Of a DNA stretch of 6,623 nucleotides, positions 1 through 5,928 are shown piece after piece. The notes below the pieces were generated by a model. That model worked only from the letters and a program-made list of their open reading frames with translations. It was not told the DNA's origin and did no database searches. A program made the position numbers and the translations under genes. The stretch is from positions 1 to 6,623 of the forward strand of contig CALKKA010000197.1 in assembly GCA_937995495.1 (NCBI GenBank). The letters run 5' to 3'. Numbering within the stretch: position 1 is the stretch's first letter; every line of letters begins with the position of its first letter. The stretch is from an uncultured Phycisphaerae bacterium. Lineage in GTDB: Bacteria > Planctomycetota > Phycisphaerae > Sedimentisphaerales > Anaerohalosphaeraceae.

Positions 1-509
1 GCCCGGGCGATCGCCACCCGCTGCTGCTGCCCGCCGGACAGTTCAAAGGGACGGTGCTTGATCCGGTCTCCGAGCCCGACCCGCTCGGCGAGCATCACCG
101 CCCGCTCGCGCCGCCGGTGCTTGGGGACATGCTGGTAATACATCGCCACCTCGATATTCTCGACGATATTGAGTTGACGGATCAGGTTGAATGACTGGAA
201 GACAAAACCGATCCGCCGGCCGCGAATCGAGGACAGTTGGTTGTCGTCCAGGGTCGAAACATCATCCGTGCCCAGCAGGTAACGCCCATCGGTAGGCTTG
301 TCCAGACAGCCGAGGATGTTCAGCAGTGTCGATTTGCCGGAGCCGCTGGGGCCCATGATAGACACATATTCACCGCCATAAAATGCCAGATCCAGCCCCT
401 TGAGAACAGGAAGTTCCATATGTCCCAAGGTATAGGACTTATGCAGGTTCTCGATCGTGACAACGGCTTCCCGTTGAGGGTCACCGTCTTTGGGGCCCGC
501 TGAACTCAT
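1..509 (-). CDS. ABC transporter ATP-binding protein, MacB/LolD type (3' end outside the window)
   Basis: This is the cytoplasmic ATPase of a type VII (MacB/LolD-like) ABC system, which powers export or lipid handling together with an FtsX-like permease, an adaptor and a TolC channel. Translating the minus strand from ATG at 509 gives 169 complete codons before the left edge. Visible motifs are Walker A GPSGSGKST (residues 53-61), the Q-loop in FQSFNL (Gln105) and the ABC signature LSGGQ (157-161) followed by QQRVAIARA. Walker B, D-loop and H-loop lie beyond position 1, so catalytic integrity cannot be judged. The first 15 or so residues are a polar extension before the usual start of this family. 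The start codon overlaps the adaptor stop in an ATGA arrangement, and an AGGGGA Shine-Dalgarno sequence (517-522, 7 bases upstream) lies inside the adaptor's last codons, so translation is probably coupled. A permease gene is expected next. Family assignment is firm; substrate is unknown. Confidence 0.96.
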   Translation of the reverse strand, partial: MSSAGPKDGDPQREAVVTIENLHKSYTLGHMELPVLKGLDLAFYGGEYVSIMGPSGSGKSTLLNILGCLDKPTDGRYLLGTDDVSTLDDNQLSSIRGRRIGFVFQSFNLIRQLNIVENIEVAMYYQHVPKHRRRERAVMLAERVGLGDRIKHRPFELSGGQQQRVAIAR

Positions 510-2473
510 GGTCTTTTCCCCTGACCGCCCTGCGGCCGACCCGGGCGTCCGCCGCCCGGTTGGCCTTTTCCGCCGCCAAATTTTTTGGCCGCCGCATCCA
601 TTTCTTTTTTAACAATGAATCCATCTTTATTCGTGTCCAGGGGCTTCATGAACTGGCGAGCCTGTTCGGGCACTTCACTGGAAAGGTCGATCTTCCCATC
701 GCCGTTTTTATCCATTCGTTTCATGGGATCGGCAGCATCACCGGAATTATCGCTTGCTTGGGCTTTGGGGGAAGATTCCTTCGGATCTTCTGGGGCCGTG
801 GCAGTCGGCGGTGATTTAGTCTTGGAATTTTTTTTAAAACCCGCCTTTGACTTGGGGGTGTCGCCTTTGCCATTTTGGCTCCTGTTGGCACCCATCATCA
901 GACGGGGAGGACTTAAAAGAACCTGCTGCCCTTCCTGGAGTCCGTCACGGATTTCAACGAAGCGGTCGTTAAAGACACCCGTTTGAACGACCTGTTCTTT
1001 GGGGCCATTATTGGTCATCAGATAACACACCTTATTCCCCCCTCGGTTTGTCACACACTGAATCGGAATGCTGAGCACATCCTCCAATTCCGCGATCAGA
1101 ATTTCCACCCGCGCGTTCATTCCGGGCTTAATCGATTCGCCGGCGGCTTCCAGGCCCACATCGGTTGTATACACCTTTAAGTCGGGGTTTCCAAAGAAAG
1201 ACTGCGGATCCGGAAGCGGTGCGATCTTGAGCACCTCACCGGTAAAAACTTTATCTGGTTGAGCGTCAATAACGATATTGGCCAACTGGCCTACCTTCAC
1301 CTTATCGACATTGGTTTCATGCACCTTGACATCCACATCCATCTCGTTGGCATTGGTAATCGTCATAATTAACTCGCGTTCACGAATATTCTCCCCAACC
1401 TCAATATTGGTTCGAGAACCGCTCCATCGCCGGCCGCTGCTGGATGCATAAATGACCAAACCGGGTTCGGTGGCCCGCATGGTACAGGCTTCGATCTGTT
1501 TTTCGATCCGCTCCAACTGTTCTTTATTCAGAAGATACCTCGCCTCCGAACTGCTCAACCGCGCCTGGGCCTGTGCCAGTCTTGAGCGGGTTTGTGCATA
1601 GATTCGCTCCAACTGACGCTCAGCCTCCAGAAAACCGCTGAAGAGTTCTTCTGTCCGCTTGGGGAATTCATAACGAGCAAAAAGATCCAGGGAAGTCTTG
1701 GCCTGCTCCCAGTTAACTTCCAGGCGATGAACCCGAAGCCGATCTGTGTCCAGATCGGATAGAGACACATACTCTTTTTCAAACAGTTTTTCGGTCCAGC
1801 CCAAGTCGGTATACGCTTTTTTGTAATCTTCCTCCGCCAGATCAATCGCCGATGTCAATGCACGATAGTTTTGAAGTGACTCCCCTCCCAGTTGGTTCGG
1901 GTCACTCAGCAAAGTCGTTATATCGGGTCGTTGATTCGGGTCGGTTCCATGCATGGCCACCATTTTGTCAGCCGTCTTCTGGCCCAGATATTTCTGCAAA
2001 TCCATTTTGGCAAACTTGAGATTCATCAACCCCAGCTGAATGTCAGAATCATTCTGATTTTTCTGGATAATCAGCGATTCTTTGGCATCCGTATAATCCG
2101 CTTCAGCCGAGTTGAAAGTGATCTGCTGCTGGTTCATATTGTCCCTCAATCGTGATGAATCCAGTTCGACAAGAACTTTACCGTTCGCCACATCTTCGGC
2201 GGTCACATCGCTTCCTTCCGGAACCAAGCTGAGAATGGTTGCCTCCCCTTCCACCTTTGACTTGATCTCAACGGCGTTTCGGGCTTTGATCGTTCCGCTT
2301 TCGGTGACACTCATCATCAGATCGCCCCGCCGAACCGGAAAGGTACTGACACTTTGTGACGGGGAACCGGTGTTTTGAAGGCTCAAGCGGTAAGCAACGT
2401 ATCCCGATAGAACAATGGCGATAACGATTGCGGTTAAAACAATTTTTCGTCGGTTTTTTCCAGTGATTCCCAT
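506..2473 (-). CDS. HlyD/MacA-family periplasmic adaptor with C-terminal EF-hand pair
   Basis: This is the membrane-fusion (adaptor) protein joining the inner-membrane ABC transporter to the TolC-like channel. It has 655 residues, versus roughly 370-400 for E. coli MacA. In order: a positively charged N-terminus (KNRRK), one membrane anchor (about 11-30), the first half of the biotinyl-lipoyl-like domain (about 45-115), a long helical hairpin (about 115-335) with an insertion near 163-210 and a tip-like stretch around 229-242 (KLFEKEYVSLSDLD), the second lipoyl half (330-375), the beta-barrel (about 376-460), and the membrane-proximal domain (about 465-525). A Lys/Ser/Pro-rich linker (526-585) leads to two EF-hand loops (588-600 and 613-624) and a Gly/Pro/Arg tail. 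The ATG at 2473 lies 40 bases inside the end of the upstream TolC-like gene; a GGAT/GG-rich stretch precedes it, and the basic residues ahead of the anchor support this start. The stop overlaps the ATPase start. The adaptor role is firm; the EF-hand function is inference. Confidence 0.95.
   Translation of the reverse strand: MGITGKNRRKIVLTAIVIAIVLSGYVAYRLSLQNTGSPSQSVSTFPVRRGDLMMSVTESGTIKARNAVEIKSKVEGEATILSLVPEGSDVTAEDVANGKVLVELDSSRLRDNMNQQQITFNSAEADYTDAKESLIIQKNQNDSDIQLGLMNLKFAKMDLQKYLGQKTADKMVAMHGTDPNQRPDITTLLSDPNQLGGESLQNYRALTSAIDLAEEDYKKAYTDLGWTEKLFEKEYVSLSDLDTDRLRVHRLEVNWEQAKTSLDLFARYEFPKRTEELFSGFLEAERQLERIYAQTRSRLAQAQARLSSSEARYLLNKEQLERIEKQIEACTMRATEPGLVIYASSSGRRWSGSRTNIEVGENIRERELIMTITNANEMDVDVKVHETNVDKVKVGQLANIVIDAQPDKVFTGEVLKIAPLPDPQSFFGNPDLKVYTTDVGLEAAGESIKPGMNARVEILIAELEDVLSIPIQCVTNRGGNKVCYLMTNNGPKEQVVQTGVFNDRFVEIRDGLQEGQQVLLSPPRLMMGANRSQNGKGDTPKSKAGFKKNSKTKSPPTATAPEDPKESSPKAQASDNSGDAADPMKRMDKNGDGKIDLSSEVPEQARQFMKPLDTNKDGFIVKKEMDAAAKKFGGGKGQPGGGRPGRPQGGQGKRP
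509..577 (-). other. Gly/Pro/Arg-rich C-terminal tail of the adaptor
   Basis: The last 23 adaptor residues (633-655) are almost entirely Gly, Pro, Arg, Gln and Lys, with repeated GGG and GRP-like units after KKF. The tail is basic and probably disordered, in contrast to the acidic EF-hand loops just before it. The underlying DNA also carries the Shine-Dalgarno sequence of the downstream ATPase gene, so some of its G-richness may serve translation. Confidence 0.7.
599..712 (-). other. Paired EF-hand calcium-binding motifs at the adaptor C-terminus
   Basis: These bases encode adaptor residues 588-625. The second loop, DTNKDGFIVKKE (613-624), fits the canonical 12-residue EF-hand: Asp1, Asn3, Asp5, Gly6, Ile8 and Glu12. 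The first, DKNGDGKIDLSSE (588-600), has Asp1, Asn3, Asp5, Gly6, Ile8 and Asp9, but Ser at position 12 with Glu shifted to 13, so it may bind metal less well or differently. The loops are 25 residues apart, as in short paired EF-hands of secreted bacterial proteins. With the anchor at residues 11-30, this part should be periplasmic. Calcium binding itself is inference. Confidence 0.85.
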
Positions 2474-4080
2474 GATCCATCCGGTTTAACAGTTAAGATA
2501 CCCACATCACGATAAAAATCCAGTTTTGCCAGCATATAATTGACCAGCGCTGTTGTCGTGTCATCCTGCGCATTAAAAAAGTCATTCTGTGAATCCAGCA
2601 GATCACGTGCATTCACGCGACCGGCCTGCAACAGCAGTGTTGTACTATTGACCCGCTCCTGTGCCAAGGCCAGGCTGTTTTTTTGGATATGATACCGCTG
2701 AGCCGCCTCGATCAAGCTGCGATAAGCATTTCGGACTTCCAGCTTCACCTCATCGACCGCCAATTCATAATCGCGTTTGGCCTCCAGGTAGGCGATCAGT
2801 GTCCGACGGTAAACGTTTCGTTCATTGAGTTTGTCCAGCGGGAGGTCCAGAACCATCCCAACATCGTAAGTGCCTTTATCGAATTCCAGGCGGTCCCACC
2901 GGTTACCATTTTCGGTTGATTCTACACTGGCACTGGCCACTAAGTCCAAGCGAGCCCGCAGCGCATCTTCAGCCACATCAACCTTGCGCTCGGCGTCATC
3001 AAGGCCATCATAGGCCGTCGCCAGGTCCAGGCGAGTTTTCAGAGCGACCTCGACCGCATCCTCAACAAGAAAGTTCGGTTCTGTGATTTGCATTGAAGCA
3101 AGATCTTCAAGGACATCTGAATCCAGAATGATGTTCGCATCAACCGGAACTGCCAATTCCAGCTTGAACGAATCCAGGATCTGCTGATACTGTCGCTGGG
3201 CCTGAGCCAGACTGTCACGCGCCTGCAGCATCTGCTGTTCGGTTTGATCAGCCTCAAATGGAGGCAGTTTTCCCGCTTTAGCTTTGAGTGCGGCCTCCTC
3301 GTACGATGCCTGAAGGCTCTGGTAATTACTTTGCGCGTTTTCAACGCGGTCCAGTGACTGCAATGTACGCAGGTAATCATTGACGATCGAGACGACAAAC
3401 TCCTTGCGAAAACGGCTAAACGATCGAATGGCATACAGAACATTTCGTTCGGCCTGTGTCAGGTTTTCCTGAACAACCTCTTTGGTACTGCCCTGCAGCA
3501 AAGGTTTGCTGATAGAGGAGGTCAAAACAGACCCCAATGAAGTCTCCGGATCCCCACTCAAATAGCGTATCCAGTCCAAAGCGATACTGGTTGAGATCTG
3601 TGTTCCATCGGCCAATAGTTTGTTGAAGCCGAGCTCGCTCCCGGTTTTTACGGTTTCATCAAAGCGATCTTCCTCCTCATTATATCTCCATGAATAGCCT
3701 CCGTCGATGCTGCCAAACCAGCGGGTCGCATATTCATGACGCACGGCCGTCAGGTCAAGCGTCGTGCTATAGAGACTTTCCTTGCGGGATTGATAGTCCC
3801 GGTTGCGAGACGTGGCAATCGAAACCGCTTCGGCCAGCGTAATCTGACCTGACGGAACCCAGTTGGGATCTAAAATAATATCATTGGGGTCTGGGGGCAC
3901 ATCTGAGACCCGATAATTGGCTTTGACACCGAACTCCGGTTGCCATTTGTGGTCAAGAATTGAGTAGACCTCGTCATCGGCCTGCTGCTTATGCTCTTCT
4001 TGGGTCTTACAACCGCTCAGCATGGGCATGAAAACCGCCGTTAATAGCAAAAAAAACGTTATTTTGTATGTGCTTTCCAA
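2434..4080 (-). CDS. TolC-like outer-membrane efflux lipoprotein
   Basis: This is the outer-membrane channel subunit of the pump, of the OEP (outer membrane efflux protein) family, 548 residues from the chosen start. Starting at TTG 4080 gives a short lipoprotein signal peptide: MESTYK, a hydrophobic stretch, and a lipobox LSGC with Cys24 as the acylated residue. After an N-terminal segment of about 55 residues come two OEP repeats (about 82-310 and 336-530), rich in Gln/Ala/Leu helices. The duplicated signature near each repeat end is visible as GKLPPFEADQTEQQ and GRVNARDLLDSQNDFF. AAAGGA lies just upstream of the TTG (4084-4089, 3-base spacing, rather short). The open frame extends to GTG at 4167, directly after an in-frame stop, but that start has no ribosome-binding sequence and would put 29 extra residues ahead of the signal. 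The 3' end overlaps the adaptor gene by 40 bases. The family is firm; the start is less certain. Confidence 0.93.
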   Translation of the reverse strand: MESTYKITFFLLLTAVFMPMLSGCKTQEEHKQQADDEVYSILDHKWQPEFGVKANYRVSDVPPDPNDIILDPNWVPSGQITLAEAVSIATSRNRDYQSRKESLYSTTLDLTAVRHEYATRWFGSIDGGYSWRYNEEEDRFDETVKTGSELGFNKLLADGTQISTSIALDWIRYLSGDPETSLGSVLTSSISKPLLQGSTKEVVQENLTQAERNVLYAIRSFSRFRKEFVVSIVNDYLRTLQSLDRVENAQSNYQSLQASYEEAALKAKAGKLPPFEADQTEQQMLQARDSLAQAQRQYQQILDSFKLELAVPVDANIILDSDVLEDLASMQITEPNFLVEDAVEVALKTRLDLATAYDGLDDAERKVDVAEDALRARLDLVASASVESTENGNRWDRLEFDKGTYDVGMVLDLPLDKLNERNVYRRTLIAYLEAKRDYELAVDEVKLEVRNAYRSLIEAAQRYHIQKNSLALAQERVNSTTLLLQAGRVNARDLLDSQNDFFNAQDDTTTALVNYMLAKLDFYRDVGILTVKPDGSWESLEKTDEKLF

Positions 4081-4251
4081 GTTTCCTTTAATCCAGCTAT
4101 ACAATATCTTAACAGAGAAGAATTGACGGACTTCTCGTGTACCTAATCGGCGTTTTGGGGCCTTCACTTAGCCAAGAACCAGCGCACACCGCCCCTGACG
4201 AGCAAACCTCCTATGGTCATAGTTGCATCGGGCAGTCCCCAGGTTACACCT
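4081..4251 (-). promoter_or_regulatory. Leader RNA of the efflux operon with potential secondary structure
   Basis: If transcription begins about 7 bases past the -10 box, the message carries a leader of roughly 170 nt before TTG 4080. Its 5' end is the hairpin CAGGT-GTA-ACCTG (4240-4252). A second hairpin can form from GCAA (4223-4226) with UUGC (4202-4205) around CUAU/AUAG arms (within 4211-4222); an orphan AGGAGG (4207-4212) lies in its asymmetric side. Three nested 5-bp complementarities follow: 4234-4238 with 4128-4132, 4198-4202 with 4134-4138, and 4191-4195 with 4157-4161. A small frame ATG...TGA of 18 codons (4166-4222) is possible but has no clear ribosome-binding site. Regulation by this leader is inference. 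Confidence 0.35.
4084..4089 (-). promoter_or_regulatory. Ribosome-binding site supporting the TTG start of the TolC-like gene
   Basis: AAAGGA on the minus strand sits 3 bases before TTG 4080. It is the only Shine-Dalgarno-like sequence placed to give a normal lipoprotein signal peptide. The spacing is shorter than usual, so translation may be modest. Confidence 0.45.
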
Positions 4252-4252
4252 G
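4240..4252. repeat. Perfect inverted repeat at the predicted efflux transcription start
   Basis: CAGGT and ACCTG flank a 3-base centre. The repeat covers the predicted transcription start of the efflux operon, so it could be an operator in DNA or a 5'-terminal hairpin in the RNA. The arms are short and could occur by chance. Confidence 0.4.
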
Positions 4253-4257
4253 TATGG

Positions 4258-4286
4258 ATTATAGTTTAATTTTAGTCTTATTTCAA
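4258..4286 (-). promoter_or_regulatory. Sigma70-type promoter of the efflux operon
   Basis: On the minus strand TTGAAA (4281-4286) is followed by a 17-base spacer and a perfect TATAAT (4258-4263). The spacer and upstream bases are A+T-rich. The expected start of transcription is near 4251, in the first hairpin of the leader. It is the strongest promoter-like sequence in the window and points into the TolC-like gene, adaptor and ATPase. Confidence 0.75.
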
Positions 4287-4292
4287 GGTTTG

Positions 4293-4314
4293 CGGTACTG
4301 CATTTACAATACCG
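4293..4314. repeat. Imperfect palindrome upstream of the efflux -35 box
   Basis: CGGTACTG and CAATACCG flank a 6-base centre; seven of eight arm positions are complementary. It ends 7 bp from the efflux -35 box (4281-4286), a usual place for an activator or repressor site. No regulator gene is visible in the window. Confidence 0.4.
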
Positions 4315-4386
4315 TCATTACATGACTGCGTTCTGCTAGTACTTCGATTTCAGATTTTTGAAAAAAAGAGACGGCCATAAAATACA

Positions 4387-4415
4387 TTGAAATCATTTGC
4401 AGCCTCGGATATTAA
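4387..4415 (+). promoter_or_regulatory. Candidate promoter of the porin gene
   Basis: TTGAAA (4387-4392), a 17-base spacer and TATTAA (4410-4415) resemble a sigma70-type promoter with four of six -10 bases matching. Transcription would start near 4422, giving a leader of about 120 nt. TATAAG (4425-4430) is an alternative -10 box, but no good -35 box lies at the right distance. Confidence 0.4.
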
Positions 4416-4445
4416 TACAAGTCTTATAAGATGCTAATCATTTGC
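4391..4445 (+). repeat. 10-bp direct repeat flanking the porin promoter start
   Basis: AATCATTTGC occurs perfectly at 4391-4400 and again at 4436-4445, 45 bp apart start to start. The first copy overlaps the end of the candidate -35 box and the spacer; the second lies just past the predicted transcription start. Such placement suits a pair of operator half-sites, but no partner protein is visible. Confidence 0.5.
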
Positions 4446-4529
4446 TCACATTTCAGAATTATCCTTTGGCACAAAAGTGTAATCGTTGTTCGAATGGTTT
4501 GGGCACGATGAATAATGGATTGTATATTT

Positions 4530-4535
4530 GGGAGG
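4530..4535 (+). promoter_or_regulatory. Ribosome-binding site of the porin gene
   Basis: GGGAGG lies 5 bases ahead of ATG 4541. It fixes the start there rather than at the in-frame ATGs at 4508 and 4442, both of which would bury the signal peptide behind a polar extension. Confidence 0.8.
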
Positions 4536-4540
4536 CGAAA

Positions 4541-5815
4541 ATGTTTACAAAACTGGGAGTGTGGGTTGTCCTTGCGGGAACCCTGGCAGGTTCAGTCGGT
4601 GTCGCTAAAGCCGACGATATTGCTGAACTTCGTAAGATGATGGAACAGCAGTATGAGCAGATGCGGCAGATGCAAACCAAGCTGATCGAGTTGGAGGCCG
4701 CACAGAAACAGCAGGGAACCGCTGTGCAGCAATTACAAGACTCTGGCATTACGATGACAATGCCTCAGACACTGGCCTGGCTTGAAAAAGTTAAGTTCTA
4801 CGGAGACTTCCGCTATCGGTATGAATACCGAGACCGGGACTGGAAAAGCGGCTCCAGTGATCGTCATCGCATCCGTGCACGTGTCGGCCTGCAGTATGAC
4901 ATCAACGATGAATTCATGTTTGACTTCCGCATTGCAACGGCTGAGTTTTTTGATGATGACGACGGCGATTCCGTTGGAGGTGATTATGTGTCCGGCAACA
5001 AAACCTTGGGCGATTACTGGGCCAGCGACAATGGCTGGATTGACCGGGCGTATGTGGCCTATACCCCAAACTGGACCAATGGCGTAACGGCACTGTTCGG
5101 TAAAATGGGCAATCCGTTTTACAAGGTAGGAAAAAACCAACTCATCTGGGATGGTGACCTGAACCCAGAGGGCATCGCACTCCAGTATAAAAGAGGCAAC
5201 CTGTTCGTGAATAGTATGTTTGGTATGGTTCAGGAAAACGGCAGTGACAGCGACAAAGAAATGCTGGGCATCCAGGCGGGATTAGTGCATGCCTTTGAAA
5301 ATGGCAACAAACTCACCTATGGTGCCGGTTACTATGACTACCTGAATGTCAAGGGTGAAGAGGCGATCGTCGATGATGCATTTGCCGGCAACACATCAAC
5401 AATCGATGACAGATACGCCTACGATTATAACCTGGTCGAAATCTTTGGAGAATATACCACGAAGGTCAGAAATATGCCTGTCAGTGTCTATGGCAACTAT
5501 GTCATGAACACTGCTTCGGGGGTCGAAGAAGATACCGGTTGGCTGGTTGGCTCCAAGTTGGGAAAAGCCAAGGATCCGGGGGCATGGGAATTTAACTATA
5601 ACTATCGGGACATCGAAGCGGACGCTGTCTTTGGTGCCTTCACGGATTCGGATTTTGCTGATGGCGGCACGAATGCTAGGGGACATGTTTTTGGCGTCGG
5701 TTATGCGTTAGCTAAAAATACAAACATTGCAGCCACCTACTTTGTGAACGACAACTTGAGCGAAGAGCAGGACGGCTATGAACGCCTTCAGTTGGATTTA
5801 AAAGTGAAGTTTTAA
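4541..5815 (+). CDS. Outer-membrane porin with N-terminal coiled coil
   Basis: This is a predicted outer-membrane beta-barrel for passive diffusion of small solutes, 424 residues. It begins with a Sec signal peptide (MFTKLG, hydrophobic core, cleavage after AKA at residue 24). Next comes a Glu/Gln/Met-rich coiled coil (about 25-67), which probably trimerises or contacts the cell wall, then a barrel region from about residue 82 (VKFYGDFRYRYEYRDRD) made of alternating aromatic and polar strands with Asp/Gly-rich loops. The protein ends in LDLKVKF, with the terminal Phe typical of strands recognised by the Bam assembly machine. The architecture resembles the family annotated as putative porin (Porin_5), though this needs a profile search. 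A very acidic loop, FFDDDDGDS (136-144), may bind cations. The start is set by GGGAGG upstream and the signal peptide. It is divergent from the efflux operon and ends before a shared terminator. The solute is unknown. Confidence 0.88.
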   Translation: MFTKLGVWVVLAGTLAGSVGVAKADDIAELRKMMEQQYEQMRQMQTKLIELEAAQKQQGTAVQQLQDSGITMTMPQTLAWLEKVKFYGDFRYRYEYRDRDWKSGSSDRHRIRARVGLQYDINDEFMFDFRIATAEFFDDDDGDSVGGDYVSGNKTLGDYWASDNGWIDRAYVAYTPNWTNGVTALFGKMGNPFYKVGKNQLIWDGDLNPEGIALQYKRGNLFVNSMFGMVQENGSDSDKEMLGIQAGLVHAFENGNKLTYGAGYYDYLNVKGEEAIVDDAFAGNTSTIDDRYAYDYNLVEIFGEYTTKVRNMPVSVYGNYVMNTASGVEEDTGWLVGSKLGKAKDPGAWEFNYNYRDIEADAVFGAFTDSDFADGGTNARGHVFGVGYALAKNTNIAATYFVNDNLSEEQDGYERLQLDLKVKF

Positions 5816-5888
5816 CCGTCATTAAAACTCCCACCTTCTGCTATCCGCGCAGCGTGAGCGTTTTTCAATGGTAACCAGTGTACAATGA

Positions 5889-5928
5889 AAATGGAGGTCT
5901 TGAGATCAACTTTCTCAAGACCCCATTT
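5889..5928. terminator. Bidirectional stem-loop terminator between porin and yacP-like gene
   Basis: Arms AAATGG-A-GGTCTTGAGA (5889-5905) and TCTCAAGACCCCATTT (5913-5928) form a 16-bp stem with a single bulged A (5895) and a 7-base loop. On the minus strand the stem runs into a T-rich stretch, giving a good intrinsic terminator for the pyrC-yacP unit. On the plus strand the following T run is weak, but the stem can still end porin transcripts. The right arm overlaps the first two bases of the yacP-like stop codon (5927-5929). Confidence 0.8.

Larger units (their letters stand above)
4081..4540. other. Divergent intergenic region between efflux operon and porin
   Basis: This 460-base stretch has no convincing protein gene. 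The left part (about 4081-4257) is G+C-rich on the minus strand and forms the likely untranslated leader of the efflux operon. The right part (about 4258-4530) is A+T-rich and holds promoters facing both ways, an imperfect palindrome, a 10-bp direct repeat, and the A/T tract TTTTTGAAAAAAA (4355-4367), which may bend DNA or act as an upstream promoter element. The minus-strand open frame to GTG 4167 enters this region but lacks initiation signals. Confidence 0.7.

Noticed and set aside
237..503. Plus-strand open frame of 88 codons
   Set aside because: It lies opposite the ABC ATPase, whose Walker A, Q-loop and signature motifs are clear on the minus strand; the plus-strand product has no recognisable features.
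560..1262. Several plus-strand open frames opposite the adaptor gene
   Set aside because: They are antisense shadows of the HlyD-type coding frame, with no ribosome-binding sites or family features.
4166..4222. 18-codon leader peptide frame ending in a GTGA overlap with GTG 4167
   Set aside because: No ribosome-binding site precedes its ATG, and the downstream GTG is not the favoured start, so coupling is not supported.
4222..4240. Calling a SAM-I or cobalamin riboswitch outright
   Set aside because: Only a short block resembles the consensus; the remaining helices, the B12 box and a fitting gene function are missing.
4358..4383. Second porin promoter (TTGAAA with TAAAAT)
   Set aside because: The spacer is only 14 bases, too short for a normal sigma70-type promoter.
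4733..5140. Minus-strand open frame of 135 codons opposite the porin
   Set aside because: The plus-strand frame has a signal peptide, ribosome-binding site and beta-barrel pattern; the antisense product has none.
5847..5866. Possible small terminator (CGC/GCG arms before a T5 run) after the porin
   Set aside because: The stem is only 3 bp with a 7-base loop; the 16-bp stem at 5889-5928 is a far better candidate.
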